DNA of 64,000 bases from Isochrysis galbana (Eukaryota > Haptophyta > Isochrysidales > Isochrysidaceae), in contig CM030931.1 of the NCBI GenBank assembly GCA_018136815.1, positions 7,274,399 through 7,338,398 of the forward strand, in the 5' to 3' direction. The notes under the pieces are model-generated. The model saw only the letters and a list, made by a program, of their open reading frames with translations, had not been told where the DNA came from and searched no databases. The translations under genes and the position numbers were made by a program. Positions 49,563 through 60,170 of the stretch are shown one piece after another (the stretch's first letter is position 1; each line of letters opens with the position of its first letter).

Positions 49563-50304
49563 TCAGCAAATTGCGCAACCGCACTTCGCCTGCTTCTCGT
49601 CACCTGTGACCGGAACGTCTGTGAACGGAGTTAACCGTCAGCAGGCCAAGTAGTGGAGTCAACCATCACCGAACGCGAGCGCAACTTTGGTTGGGCGACT
49701 CATACCTGGCTTCTTCGCTTCCGGGCTTTTGATGACGAGGTGCATCGCCAAGGTCCCCCCCTCGTCCACTTTCAAGTCTGCAAAACATGTCCAGACCAAG
49801 AGAAAAGCAATGGTGGTGGAAACACAATGGAGGCATGTTCTTGGCCTCACCAACCTATTCGCGGTGTTCCTACTGCAATCTCGGACCGTAGCATAGGTCC
49901 GTTCCCCGGTACGACCCCCGTTCCATATATACAGAAGCCGGGCTGAGCACCGCCGGCCGGTATGGTGGGCGCAGGCTCACTCACCCTTGATAAATTTGTC
50001 ATCGGGCAGAAAGCGGCCTTGATGAATCACACGAAGCTGCTCCAATCTGGGCGGTGTGGCGCCATCTGGCGGGGAAAAGTGAGAGGGGGAAAGCTATCTC
50101 AGATGCGTCCTTCGCTGCGCGCTCTGCACAGCGGGGGTCTCCGCAGGCCTGGCCAAAGCAGAGTGGCAGACCTGACGGCGACGGCAGCTGAGCAAACGCG
50201 GCTGCTCTCAGCTGGCCCACGTTGCTCGTGAGCTCGAGCGTGCACTTGAGCCCGTCGAAGGGCAGGTCCGGTCCGACCAGCTTAATCGTGCATGTGCCAG
50301 CCAT
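49563..50304 (-). CDS. UBL3: Membrane-anchored ubiquitin-fold protein (UBL3/MUB family), four exons
   Basis: Minus-strand exons 50304-50172, 50065-49985, 49777-49706, 49603-49563 with introns of 106, 207 and 102 bp give 327 nt, 108 residues. The spliced product has the family layout: strand 1 GTCTIKLVGPDLPFDG, helix VGQLRAAAFAQLP, the hallmark LRVIHQGRFLPDDKFIKDLK, strand 5 TLAMHLVIK, and a C-terminal CaaX box in KCGCAIC, with an extra Cys for palmitoylation. This matches UBL3/MUB proteins (about 117-120 residues), which are prenylated, plasma-membrane ubiquitin-like proteins that dock E2 enzymes or sort proteins. Donors are GTCTGC (weak), GTGAGT and GTATGA; acceptors all end in CAG. The first intron's donor is the least certain, but only it keeps frame and fold. 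The starting ATG at 50304 is preceded by GA-rich (sense strand) sequence. Confidence 0.88.
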
Positions 50305-50720
50305 GAGGGGCGGCGCGGGCGCCCTGCGGTCGACCGCCGCCGGTGCAGGGACAGGAGGGGCGGGGGCGGCGGGGGGAGAGGGGGGAGGGGCCGGCACTCG
50401 CACCCAGAAGGGGGCTGAAGAATGGAGGCCGTTCCTTTCTCTCTCGCGCGCGCGGCCAACCCCCCCCCCCCCCCTCCGCCCACAGCAAGGGCGGACCCCC
50501 CCCTCCCCCTCCCCTCCCCCTTCCCCCCCTTCCTCTGTTCTCTCTCTCTCTCTCTCTCTCTCAGGCGGCTCGGAAGGGGAGCAGCTCCCTCCCGCGGGGT
50601 TTTGTTTTGGGCCGTGCCCGCTGCGCTCACCGCCCGGTCCGCCCGCCGCCACCCACACCACTCGACCCTCGAGCCGTTTCCTCGTCTCCTCCCCGATCAC
50701 AGATCCGGCTACAATAAAAC
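50305..50720. promoter_or_regulatory. C-run and (CT)n tract upstream of the UBL3 gene
   Basis: C run (50461-50474), CCCCTC repeats (50498-50528) and (TC)n (50537-50562) on the plus strand form a homopurine tract on the sense strand. Probable 5' untranslated/promoter sequence. Confidence 0.4.
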
Positions 50721-51073
50721 TACTCGTAAAATGGAAACCAGATGAGCCAAGAGCCCACTATGGTTTAAAAACACGTCTGAAGAAGGTTTGGAGCTGAAGC
50801 CCACTACCCACACGACCCTATGACACCGTCATTCCGTCCCCTATTCCCTCTAATTTAAAAACTTCTTCATCTTAATAATCTCGCCGCGCGCGCGGCCCTG
50901 CACAGCATCTATGAAGCCACGCCCGCTTCCCTTATCTCCCCCTCGAACAGTTAAAAGTATTGTCCAACGACGAGGCAGCACCATGCGAAGTGCGTGGCCC
51001 TAATTCTAAATCTGTCGCGCGTGAACAAAGATAGAAGAGAGGGCGTCCCCCGTCTCTCGGCGCCGCGCGTCGC
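50721..51073 (-). mobile_element. Family-A retroposon 3' end beside the DDX20 start
   Basis: 50861-50945 (AAAACTTCTTCATCTTAATAA then TCTCGCCGCGCGCGCGGCC and GAAGCCACGCCCGCTTCCC) is a diverged minus-oriented 3' end of family A; the rest of the interval shows nothing. Confidence 0.5.
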
Positions 51074-53889
51074 ATGCCGCCCAGACGCGGCGCGGGCCGT
51101 CCGATCCGTCGCACGACGGACGTCGAGGAGGAGGAGCTGCCCGAATTCTGCGAGCTGGGGCTGAGTGACTCCGTCGTCCACGGACTGCGTGACGCCGGCT
51201 TCCTGCGCCCCTCGCCCATCCAGGCAGCCTCGATCCCACTTGGCCGCTTCGGCATCGATCTCATCGCGAGGGCAAAGTCGGGCACGGGCAAAACGGCAGC
51301 CTTCGCGGTGGTGGCGCTCGAGGGCGTTGCAGCAGGTCGGGGTGGGCCACAGGCACTCCTCGTCTCACCCACCCGAGAGATTGCGCTGCAGACCGCCGCG
51401 GTCTGCCGCACCATTGGCGGGCACTTGCGCTCAGTCAACGTCGGAGCCTTTATTGGCGGCACTCGGATGAAGGCGGACGAGGCCGCAGTAGCGAAGTGCG
51501 AGGTGGCGTGCGGCACTCCCGGACGGCTTGTCGCACTGCTCATGGCCGAGGCTATCCTCGGCGAGAGGGTCCGCATCCTCGTCCTTGATGAGGCAGACAA
51601 GTATGACGTAGAATGCACGGGATTGGTGGCCCATAGCGAGAGGTCATTGGTAGGTATGGTCATGTGTGGGCATTGATGTGGCACTGAATTCTTGAATGCA
51701 CGCATCCTGGTCCTGGTTTAATGTGCGCATTCGAGCCCAATCTCCCGTCCCTTCACACGCAGGCTAGCGGAAGACGACTTCGAGCCACAGCTCCGGTATT
51801 TGCTCACTGCGTTGCCAACTCGCAAACAAACACTCGCCTTCAGTGCGACCTTTCCGCCCCGACTTCTCGCCGCCCTTCATCGGTCGATGCGCGCACCTCG
51901 TCAGCTCTCGCTGATCGAGAATGGATCTGCTGTGGAGGGTGCCGGCAGAGACCGAGAAGACGACGGAGGCAGCTATGTTGGCCGCCATCTCAACTGGGAT
52001 GCCAACGTTGATTCAATCTTGGATGCCGCCACGTCGGGTGAGGTGCGGGCATCGGCAGCAGCAAGTAGTACTGAGGACCAAAGATTAGCCGACGGACTAG
52101 GCAACGATGGTGATGCGGCCCTCATTGGGGTTTGTCAATTTTATCGCGTCGTGCGACGAGCCAACGGTGATGCTGATGGCAGTCATGGTGCCTCGAGCGA
52201 TGATGGCAAGGCCGATGATACTACGGTGCTCTCGTGCTGCAGCGAAGGAGCCAATGGTGATCACGTCGAGCGGGAAATCAGGCCGTTGTCGACACACGCA
52301 GGTACGGACAGCCGGCACAATCGTAAGCATTGTAGACGCCACCGGATGAAGAGCGGCGAGACGAAGGTCTCCGTGCTACTTCAACTCCTGGACACGCTCA
52401 CCTTCCACCAAGCGCTCATCTTTTATAACGATGCTGAACGGGGCGAGAAGTTGGCGTCCACACTCTCCGCGGTTGGATTTCCAGCAGCGTTCATTTCGGG
52501 TGACCCTCCTCCCGCAGCATGTCCCATCCACGGGCAGTGCCTGACCTATCTGACATCGTACCTTCTCGTCTAGGCTGCCGGGTGGCATCCGTCTCGTCCT
52601 CATTTATGCACTGGATAGGCATGGTCACGTCTTTTTGCATGCTTTCCTTCCCGTGGGATGGTCCCGAGCGTCGAAGCTTGACCGCTGTTGTGCTCATTCG
52701 GTGTAGGTCGCAAGGAGCAGTCAGAACGATCAACGATTGTGGCTAAGTTTCGTGCGTTCACGTTGCGCGTTCTTGTCGCTACAGACCTTCTCGCTAGAGG
52801 TGTCGATTTTGGAAGAGTCTCACTCGTGATCCAGGTGGGTAGCAGCGGGCTACCAATCAAACTGCTCCGCCTGTTTCAGCCTTTGCAATCCACTTGTCCA
52901 TTTTGCTTCGCACTCCAATACCATTCCTTCTTGCCTTATCCACCCGACACTGCTATTCGGTTGCTGCAACCCGCGCCAGCACGTGCGCATGTGCATGGCC
53001 AACTCGACACCCCTCTCCTCTCCACCTTCCTTGGCAGCTCGATGCGCCTAGAGACGTACCCACCTACCTACACCGCGTCGGACGTACTGGTCGCTATGGC
53101 ACCCTCGGCGCTTCCATCCTGGTACTTTATCCGCCAGAGCTTGAACGTTTAGCACCAATTCTGTCTACTCATCGCCTGCAAGTCCTGCCTTTGCCGCACG
53201 CTTTAAGCGAGGACGAGTATCTACAGAGGAGAGAGTTCAATGCATCCGATTCAGCTCGGATGAGGGAGTTGCTAGAGATGCGTGGGCAACTCAGGCTAAG
53301 CACCTCCCGTGTCGCGAGCGCGATGCTCGAAACCTCCAGCGGAAAACAAGCGAACGTTGCGACAGGCGCGAGGAAGAGTGCACGGCTTGCCGGGGCACAA
53401 GGGGAATCGCAAGACAAGCGTTCAAGCGCATCTCAGGAGAAGCATCGTGAACCCCTTAGACACACAGCTAGGGACATGCCTGGAAAAGCTTGTGGCAATG
53501 GTGTGCGTGCTGACCAACGATCATGCGAGCGCATCCATGCCGGAACGACCGACATTCGACGCAACACCACTATACGGCAAGACACTACACTTGGATGGAG
53601 CAGCTATTATCCGAGCATATCGATTGACCGACCGAGTAGTAGTCCGTCACATGCGGTGCGAGCTTGCAGCGATGCCTCAATGCCAGCAGGCTGGGATGGG
53701 GATCATTCCCGAAAGTACGGTCGCTTGGCACAGGAGCACCATTTGGATGCACGAGTCGGATCTATGCCGACCGCGGAGGAGCTGAACGCCGCACGCCAGC
53801 GCGGCAGGCTACGAGCCCTTGAGAAGGCACGTGAGCGTCTCCGCAGAGAGAGAGTGGCCGCTTACCCAACACTTCATTCTCGAGCTTGA
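51074..53889 (+). CDS. DDX20: DEAD-box RNA helicase of the DDX20/Gemin3 type, four exons
   Basis: Exons 51074-51600, 51763-52499, 52707-52834, 53038-53889; introns 162, 207 and 203 bp. The total is 2244 nt, 747 residues. Motifs in order: Q-motif region (GFLRPSPIQAASIPLG), I AKSGTGKT, Ia PTREIALQ, GG FIGGTRM, Ib TPGR, II DEAD (split by the first intron just after it, DEADK), III SAT, IV ALIFYND, V ATDLLARGVDF, VI HRVGRTGRYG. LIARAKSGTGKTAAFAVVALE and the spacing of VNVGAFIGGT match DDX20 rather than other DEAD proteins. DDX20 acts in the SMN complex and in RNP assembly in animals. An acidic Asp/Gly insert of about 150 residues separates the two RecA lobes, and the C-terminal 230 residues are basic and disordered. 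Splice joins keep all motifs in phase. Confidence 0.9.
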
Positions 53890-54042
53890 AGAGGCTTGCT
53901 TTTAGTCGCGCCGGCTCATGTCCGTGTGCCGCGTGCGCGTGTTCTTGTGCGCCGGTGGTGCGATGTTGTATGGTTTAACTTGCTAACAATAAAATATAAA
54001 TTGCTCTTAGCTGCATTCTCAGGCGAGACACGTTCATTTACC

Positions 54043-54130
54043 ACCACCCAACATATGGAAGAGCGTTCAATTGGCACCACCCAACATGTCAAAAAGCGTC
54101 CAATCGGCACCACCCAACATGTGGTGAAAA
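54043..54130. repeat. 33-bp tandem repeat
   Basis: Three units beginning ACCACCCAACAT start at 54043, 54076 and 54109. They directly precede (on the plus strand) the T/A-tailed retroposon end and were probably present before insertion. Confidence 0.75.
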
Positions 54131-54460
54131 AAAAACCTTTTAATATTCTCGCCTCGCACGTGGCCACGGGTTTAACTGCTGTAGCCACGCCCACTTCCCT
54201 TCCTCTCCCTCGCTACCCGCCTTGCGGCATCTCCCCTCGTGCACTACTTGGGGCCCAGGTTGCTGGGGGGGTTAGGTTGGGCGGGGTGCACCGACCCCTA
54301 GTGGAGGTTCCCCGTCTTCCTCCTGTGCCTCTAGGCGGTCCGTTTCTCCTTGTGTCGAGTCGTGTGTGTCATCGCATGGTGTGTTGTTCGTCTCTTGTGC
54401 TGTCATTGTCATTTTCGCGGCGTGGTTGTTTGTCGTTCTGTGGTGGGGGGTGCGTGCCTG
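54123..54460 (-). mobile_element. LINE-like element 3' region, 5'-truncated
   Basis: It aligns with 18887-19215 in the same orientation: AACCTTTTAATATTCTCGCC at the 3' end, GTGCACTACTTGGGGCCCAGG, GGGGTGCACCGACCCCTAGT, and GTGTGTTGTTCGTCTC-type sequence at the 5' side. This is the 3' untranslated region of the element whose coding C terminus lies at 19220. TSD not clear (TGTGGTG occurs at both edges). Confidence 0.75.
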
Positions 54461-55517
54461 GAGGGCCAGGTCAGAGTTTCGCGCCGGACCCCCCAAAGTT
54501 TCGCGTGAAAGTTTCGCAAAAGTTGCTCACCGGCTAGCCAAGTTTCACAAAAGTTTCGCGTAGTTTCTTCGGATTACGGATTACGGGTTATTGTTATTGG
54601 TTGTTGACAAGTTGTTATGTGGAGCTGCTTGTTATTATTGCGCACGCACACCATCGGACATGGTAGTAATAGTAGGTAGTAGCACAGTAGTAGGAGCAGC
54701 AGCAGCAACAACAACAACAACAGCGTAGCAGCAACAGCAGCGTAGCAGCAGCAGTAGCAGTAGCAGCAGTAGCATCAACAAGAGCAGCAGCAGTATTATT
54801 GGATGGAGCTCACTACTCCCGATTAAATTCCCACGTTAATATTCAACGTACATTGTCTCACGCCAGTGGACGTCGTCCCACAGGCCGGTGGCCTCGACAG
54901 CGACGCACGCGCTAACGACTAACGAGCGAGAGCGACCGGAGAGGTAGCACGGAGACGGAGAGACCAACCACGGAATATCTTTAGACCGGAGAACATTTTG
55001 GACGAAATCCCTTCCGTCGGCCGAGGTGAGGAGGACGGAGAGAGAGAGGGGAGAGAGAGAGTCTCACAGAGCGACTGCAGACGAGCGTGAAGTCGAAGTC
55101 GTGTCTGTTTATTACCTTAAACGAGCCAACACTTATAGTAACAGCAAAAACAAAATTCGAATCGCAAATTTCGAGACCAAAATCTGCAAACCTGGGCTTG
55201 AGACCATGCGGAATCCGAATGTGTGTGTCTTGGGTGTCAGTAGCAACACGGGGAACTGTTCAATTGTGAGTGCGGGCACGTACTTACACGAATATTCATG
55301 CCTACGGCCTTCAGCTTCGTCTGAAGGGCAGGAATACAACAAGGTGCAAGGTGAGAGCCGCCACGGGGAAGCCGCTCGCTTCGTGACGATGACCGCATTG
55401 GAAATGACCTCAAGACTGCGTGAATAATGTCATGAAAATCATAATAATTAGTTTTTGCGGCTGGGTGGGCGCGGCCGGCATGCGCAAGCAAAATCCCCAC
55501 CCCCCCTCCCGGGACTC
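54461..55517. other. Intergenic with trinucleotide repeats
   Basis: AAGTTTCGCG words repeat at 54493-54560. An impure CAG/CAA/GTA repeat runs 54660-54800. (GA)n lies near 55035-55060. No recognised gene. Confidence 0.5.
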
Positions 55518-56125
55518 TCACCCTACCATGAGCCCCCCCGCGAGCACCCCGAAGGAGAGGCCCAGGAGCACCACGTACGCGACGAGAACGGCGTCGCCTT
55601 GGCTCGGCATGAGGGCGCGCCCCGAGAGGGCCTGGTAGACGCCCACGCCGAGCACGGCGTAGCCCGTCCCCTTGTGCGCGACCCGCCACACGGCGCGGCG
55701 TGTGGTGCGGGCGGCGGGCGTGCCGCGCACGAGCGCGTTGAGCGGCTGCAGCAGGGCGAGGGCGAAGGCGACGATCCCGAGCGTGTGATGGGGGTGCGAG
55801 AAGTGGCGCCCTCGGGCCTCGGGGCACCGACGCGACGGCGAGCGCGACGCCGGCGGCGGCCACCGCAAGCCCGCTTCCCTGAGAGAGCGGGGGGGGGGGG
55901 GAGTGCGTTGTTGGGGTTTCCTACCTTTTTTGGTGGGAGGGAGGGCCGATGGGGGGCGCGAGGAGGGAGAAACACACCTGCACCACGCGATGCACACGGA
56001 GCCAGCGGCCGCCGGTGAGCCGGGAGCGCCAAGCGAGCGAGAAAAAGGCGCCCGAGTGTCGAGTCGAGCGGAGCCGGAGGGCTCTGAGCCACTCCGTCGC
56101 GAGCAGCACCAGCGGCTAGCGCGGC
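55518..56125 (-). pseudogene. Cytochrome b561 (DOMON-b561 type) fragment, frameshifted
   Basis: Minus-strand exons of about 56125-55976 (ends GGRWLRVHRVVQ, GTGTGT donor) and 55880-55518 (starts GSGLAVAAAGVALAVAS after a CTCTCTCAG acceptor) read like the four-helix b561 core. It has a helix with WLRVHRVVQ, then HPHHTLGIVAFALALLQPLN, and VWRVAHKGTGYAVLGVGVYQ, with haem-ligand-type histidines. These transfer ascorbate-derived electrons across membranes. A one-base shift is needed between helix VALAVAS and the HFSHPHH segment, so this is either a pseudogene or an error in a GC-rich stretch. The end (GGLMVG|GTGAGA) looks like another donor, but the next exon and the N-terminal DOMON part were not found. 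Confidence 0.55.
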
Positions 56126-57114
56126 GCTTTGGCCCTCCTCCCCACCGGGAGTCGGATGAATGAAATTCTGGACTGGGTCGGGCAACCCCATTTGGGTGTC
56201 TGGACGGGGAACGAACGGCGAACGAAGGGCTGTGGGGCGGCGAGGCGCTCCTAGCGGCCCTAGTGTGTTGGGTTTTAAGAGATTGTTAGACCTACAAAGA
56301 ACTCTTCCCTCAGGGAGGGAGCCTAGGCTGCTTGAGCGCAGCGACGCAGCGAACAACGACGGACAACGAAGCCGAGAACAACAGGATACACCGACTCACG
56401 AACACACCGGAATCATTCACCCAAACCAAGCAAATTATCAAGCAACCGCGACCCCAAATCACCGATAACTCAAACACGTCACGAGAGACGGAGAGAGAGA
56501 GCGAGAGAGAGAGAGAGACTCCGCAGCGACGGCCGGAGCGTGTCTCCGTTGTAACTTCCCACGTAGCGGAGAGTCCGAAGGGGAGCGTCATGTCGCGCGA
56601 CCACGGCGATCACTCTGGATACAGATCGCGACGAGATATCTTCACGACAGAGGAAATCTTGCCGTTGAGCGTGAACCTTCTAGACGCTTCTAACGAACGA
56701 CCCTGAGTAGCAACCAAGGGGAAGAAACACCAAAGGGGCCAAGGGCTTGCATGTAACTTGCATCAAGGGGAAAGATTCCCTCACCTAAGAAGCGAACCTA
56801 CACCGATCTCCAAGGGGAGATGGCAAATTAAACCTCAAATCTCGAGCGGATAGAGCAACTGACTCGCTCGCCAAAACCTTGACCGAGAAGAAAGAAGCAA
56901 GGACCTACAAGCCAAGGGTAGCGGACCTAGGGAATGTGAGAGGAAATTTCCGAACGCCAACGCCAAACGCCGGAAGGCAACGAAACCCTAACCAAGCCAA
57001 GCGGAACCTACGAAGAACAGGCCTGGACGACAACGAAAGTGAAAGTTAGCAAGTCCCAAGCAAGAACCGGAACCCAACAAGAAACAACAAGCCTTGCAAG
57101 AAGCTAAACAAGCC
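56126..57114. other. Gene-poor stretch
   Basis: An A-rich sense strand with recurring AAGGGGA and CGAACCTA words (56715-57060). No RNA gene fold or protein was recognised. (GA)n at 56490-56518. Confidence 0.4.
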
Positions 57115-57324
57115 TTCACAAGGTAACCCGAGAGCCTGAGACAAGCGCGCGGCGAGTGACAGGCGACCTGGCTCCTTTGGGTCAAGATTACCCGAAAGGA
57201 GGAAACCTGGAATCTAGACTTCACAAGGTAACCCGAGAGCCTGAGACAAGCGCGCGGCGAGTGACAGGCGACCTGGCTCCTTTGGGTCAAGATTACCCGA
57301 AAGGAGGAAACCTGGAATCTAGAC
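57115..57324. repeat. Perfect 105-bp tandem duplication
   Basis: 57115-57219 and 57220-57324 are identical, beginning TTCACAAGGTAACCCGAGAG. The truncated end of the mariner element abuts the second copy. Confidence 0.9.
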
Positions 57325-58293
57325 TGTCTTTGTTTTGGCTTCTTGATTGACGCCAGGTGGCAGCTTCAACTTACCGCTATGAGTGTACACATAGAACCAC
57401 TTTTCATCGAGGTCCACATGCAGGTCCCAATTGTTGTGTAGGTTTGCCTCTGCCCATGCAAGACGGGATGCGCGCATGGCATCTGTGAGAGCGGGCTTTG
57501 TCGACTTACCAACTACGCGCCACTTGTTCTTCTTCATGAAGGGGCATACCGTCGCCGTCGCCCGCGGCAGCCCGATCATCTCTTCAATTTGAGCGAAGGT
57601 AAGGTCATAGGCATACTCATGGAGCAGCCTCTCCAACTCTTCTTGCTCAGTCTCGCCAATGCGCTCAGGTCGGCCACCAGCACCCGTGCGGCATGCCGGC
57701 AGACGTCCTGCCTCAGCCAGCCGATGACTCACCTCAGCCGGATAGCGTGGGCCAACATCACACTTCTCACACAATGCCGCGTGCGCGAGCTTCCATTCCT
57801 TCCCGTGCTTCGGCTTAGGAAGCCGCTCGTATGCCACAGCGATGGCCGCCTGACGGTTCGGCGTCAAGGAGCACCGCCGCTTCTTCTTGGACGGGTGGGC
57901 GCTGCTATCCTCCTCGGGCGTGCTGGGCGGCTCAGGAGGCTGCTTGGGAGAGGCAGCACGGCAGCGCCTCACAAAGTCGCCACCCGTGCGCCTCACATGC
58001 TGCGGGGGCTCGACCACCTTCAGGCGCGCCATGCCGCCCGGCTCTCGCGAGAGCGGCGGAGCGGCGAGATTTTTCGTGGCAAGGCGATCGGCCGTCTAGG
58101 GGGCGCCAAAATCCTTATTTGTCAATAACAAAAACTTAATATTCGGCAGGCCTTGATGGCTCTTAGTGCCAAATTTTTTGGTGGTCATTCGCCCCAGTGT
58201 ACCCGCTATTCCCCTCTCAACATGAATTTCTTTTCTGTAAACTTTAGTGCCCCTATTTTGGCGATGCGGTTCAGTAATGGAACGGAGGTAGTA
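57325..58293 (-). mobile_element. Mariner-like DNA transposon, 3'-truncated
   Basis: A transposase frame of 237 residues on the minus strand (58032-57319). It has an N-terminal helix-turn-helix region and the first catalytic Asp motif HVDLDEKWFYVYTHSGKLKL; the frame is cut after KLKLPPGV, so the rest of the DDE/DDD domain is missing. The 5' end carries TACTACCTCCGTTCC (minus strand, 58293-58279), the TA target plus CTCCCTCCGTTCC-like terminal repeat typical of plant mariner/Stowaway elements. The other terminal repeat is lost at the junction with the 105-bp repeat. Confidence 0.85.
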
Positions 58294-58459
58294 TTAGTCT
58301 AGACAGTACTAAAGTTATACTCACACAACAAGAAAAGTTGGTCCCAGTGACCAGTGATTGATTCCATTCTACGACGGGAGGCTGAGTGGCTGGGGAGCAG
58401 AGCGTCGGGACTCAGCTGGCACCTCCCGTCCCATCCTGCACGCAGCGGACGGGGACACG

Positions 58460-59392
58460 ATGGCCGAGGAAGCATCTCCGCCTGTGCCGCAAGGTCTCGA
58501 GTTCGTGCGCATCCTCTCGAATGACCCCGAAGGCAAGGCGGCCGTGGTGCTTTGCACAGCGCCGCGGCCGGGTGAGCCGGCGGCTGACGCGATTGTCATG
58601 CTTGCCAAGAAGCCGTGGAGCGATGCCGATGTGCAGTCCATTGTCGAGGGGAAAGGGACGCAGCTGTCCGAGTTTCACCGTAACGACAAGTTTTCCAAGT
58701 ACCACGCGCAGCCACCCGCGCCCATGAACGAGGTGGCGATCACCTTTATTTGCCCTGCCAACGAGATTGACATTACCAAGTACACAAGGCAGCGCCGGCA
58801 TGTTGTCCGCGAGACACCTGAGATCTATGCTACCGCCACCGCACCGTTCGTTTCAGAGCTTCCCGCAAGCCAGCTAGCGTGGGTCCAGGCCATCATGGAC
58901 AGGCAGGCAGAGATGGACCGTCTCTTATACGAGGACAGTGGTGCAATGATGGTGCCTGACACCAAATGGGACTTGAAGGACCCGGAAACGCTGTATACGC
59001 TAGCCATATTCAAGGACAGAGACATCAAATCTGTCCGTGATTTGCGTGGATGTCACATTGAGATGCTGAAGACGCTACGCGCAGGAGCGCTCGCTGAGCT
59101 CAAGGAACGGTACGGAGTTTCGCCATCCTCCCTGCGTGTGTACATGCACTACTTACCGTCATTCTGGTGGGGGCATGTGCACTTCGCATCATTGACTTGC
59201 CCAGCAATGAGTGTAACCACCAGCGTGGGCAAAGCAATTCTACTCGACGACATTATCGACAATCTTCAGCGTGATCCCGAGCACTATCAGAACACTTCAC
59301 TTACAATGGTAGTTGGAGAAGGGGAGCCGCTCTTCACGCGCCTTTGCAAGGCAGGTGCCATGGACATTGAGAACAAATATGGAAAGAACTAA
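58460..59392 (+). CDS. DCPS: Scavenger mRNA decapping enzyme DcpS
   Basis: A 310-residue single-exon protein. The ATG at 58460 is chosen; an in-frame ATG at 58358 would add 34 residues of unremarkable sequence. The N-terminal domain (residues about 1-120) is the DcpS domain-swapped part. The C-terminal HIT domain has YMHYLPSFWWGHVHF, with the central catalytic His at about 239, equivalent to His277 of the human enzyme. DPETLYTLAIFKDRDIKSVRDL is the conserved cap-binding and helix region. The enzyme cleaves residual m7GpppN cap dinucleotides after 3'-5' mRNA decay to m7GMP. The usual family length is about 330-340. Confidence 0.95.
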   Translation: MAEEASPPVPQGLEFVRILSNDPEGKAAVVLCTAPRPGEPAADAIVMLAKKPWSDADVQSIVEGKGTQLSEFHRNDKFSKYHAQPPAPMNEVAITFICPANEIDITKYTRQRRHVVRETPEIYATATAPFVSELPASQLAWVQAIMDRQAEMDRLLYEDSGAMMVPDTKWDLKDPETLYTLAIFKDRDIKSVRDLRGCHIEMLKTLRAGALAELKERYGVSPSSLRVYMHYLPSFWWGHVHFASLTCPAMSVTTSVGKAILLDDIIDNLQRDPEHYQNTSLTMVVGEGEPLFTRLCKAGAMDIENKYGKN

Positions 59393-59543
59393 AAGTAGTA
59401 GCACCTGTGGATATGGAGGTAATAACGGAAAGAAAACGAGGCTATGCCGTGTGGTTTGCGGTGGTCCGATTGCGTGCGCTTATGTGTGCTTACGCACGAG
59501 TTGAGGACTCGGACCGTGTTAATTTGGTCTCATATGAGCTAGC

Positions 59544-60170
59544 TCATGTGCGCATGTGCATGTGCACTGCCGGCCACGCGCCACTTTCGCACGCCAGCAT
59601 GCCCACCAGCTTGGCGAAGATCGCCTCACGGCTCTGGAAGGGCGCCTGGGTTTGAGGCGTATCCTGTGAGCTCCCTTGCAATGCGGTGGAGCTCAAAGGC
59701 GCGCAAGAGGCGCAGGCCGCCCCTTGGGAGTATCGCCCCAATGGCCGCTCTCCATTGGTGGCCCATCCGCCGGCCACCGGGGGCGAGAAACTTAAAATTC
59801 GCGTTGCGCTATGCCGCAGCGCCTGCGCCTGCAGCCATTCGCCCGTGTAGACGGTGCTGCCAATGCGCATCGATGGCGCGGAGGCCGTCGGACGGCCGGT
59901 TGCCGCGTTATACGTTGGCCCGCTCGTCCATCCGGATCCTTCTTGGAGGAAGGCTCTCCACGCTTCCTGCTTGACGACGCCGGACGAGGATGTCGCTTCG
60001 TAAAGTCCGCTGCCGTGAGGCTGTCCGCTCAAGGATGTGTATGCATCAGAGAGGGATGCGGGCGGGTAGGCACGGAAGACCGTCTGCGCGGGCGCGCGCG
60101 AGAGGACAGAAGGCGCGGAGGTTGTCTCGTACCTCGTCCAACTCTTGGAGGGAAAGTCGCGTTCCGTCAA
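59544..60170 (-). CDS. Unrecognised protein, 5' end truncated
   Basis: Open for 208 codons on the minus strand and ending at 59544. Composition is Ser/Ala/Gly/Thr-rich with dispersed aromatics (SGWTSGPTYNAATG, GSTVYTGEWLQAQALR) and no recognised family. There is no ATG at the 5' side: the frame opens inside the family-B retroposon end (60152-60190), so the true start may have been removed by that insertion or lie behind an intron. Confidence 0.35.
   Translation of the reverse strand: MTERDFPSKSWTRYETTSAPSVLSRAPAQTVFRAYPPASLSDAYTSLSGQPHGSGLYEATSSSGVVKQEAWRAFLQEGSGWTSGPTYNAATGRPTASAPSMRIGSTVYTGEWLQAQALRHSATRILSFSPPVAGGWATNGERPLGRYSQGAACASCAPLSSTALQGSSQDTPQTQAPFQSREAIFAKLVGMLACESGAWPAVHMHMRT

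Noticed and set aside
51431-52349. Minus-strand frames over the DDX20-like gene
   Set aside because: Antisense shadows of the helicase exons.
55237-56356. Minus-strand frames of 208 and 277 codons
   Set aside because: GC-rich shadow frames of the cytochrome b561 exons, Arg/Pro/Ala-rich without domains.
57115-57324. Tandem 105-bp repeat as a possible CRISPR or satellite array
   Set aside because: Only two directly adjacent identical units with no spacers, in a eukaryotic context.
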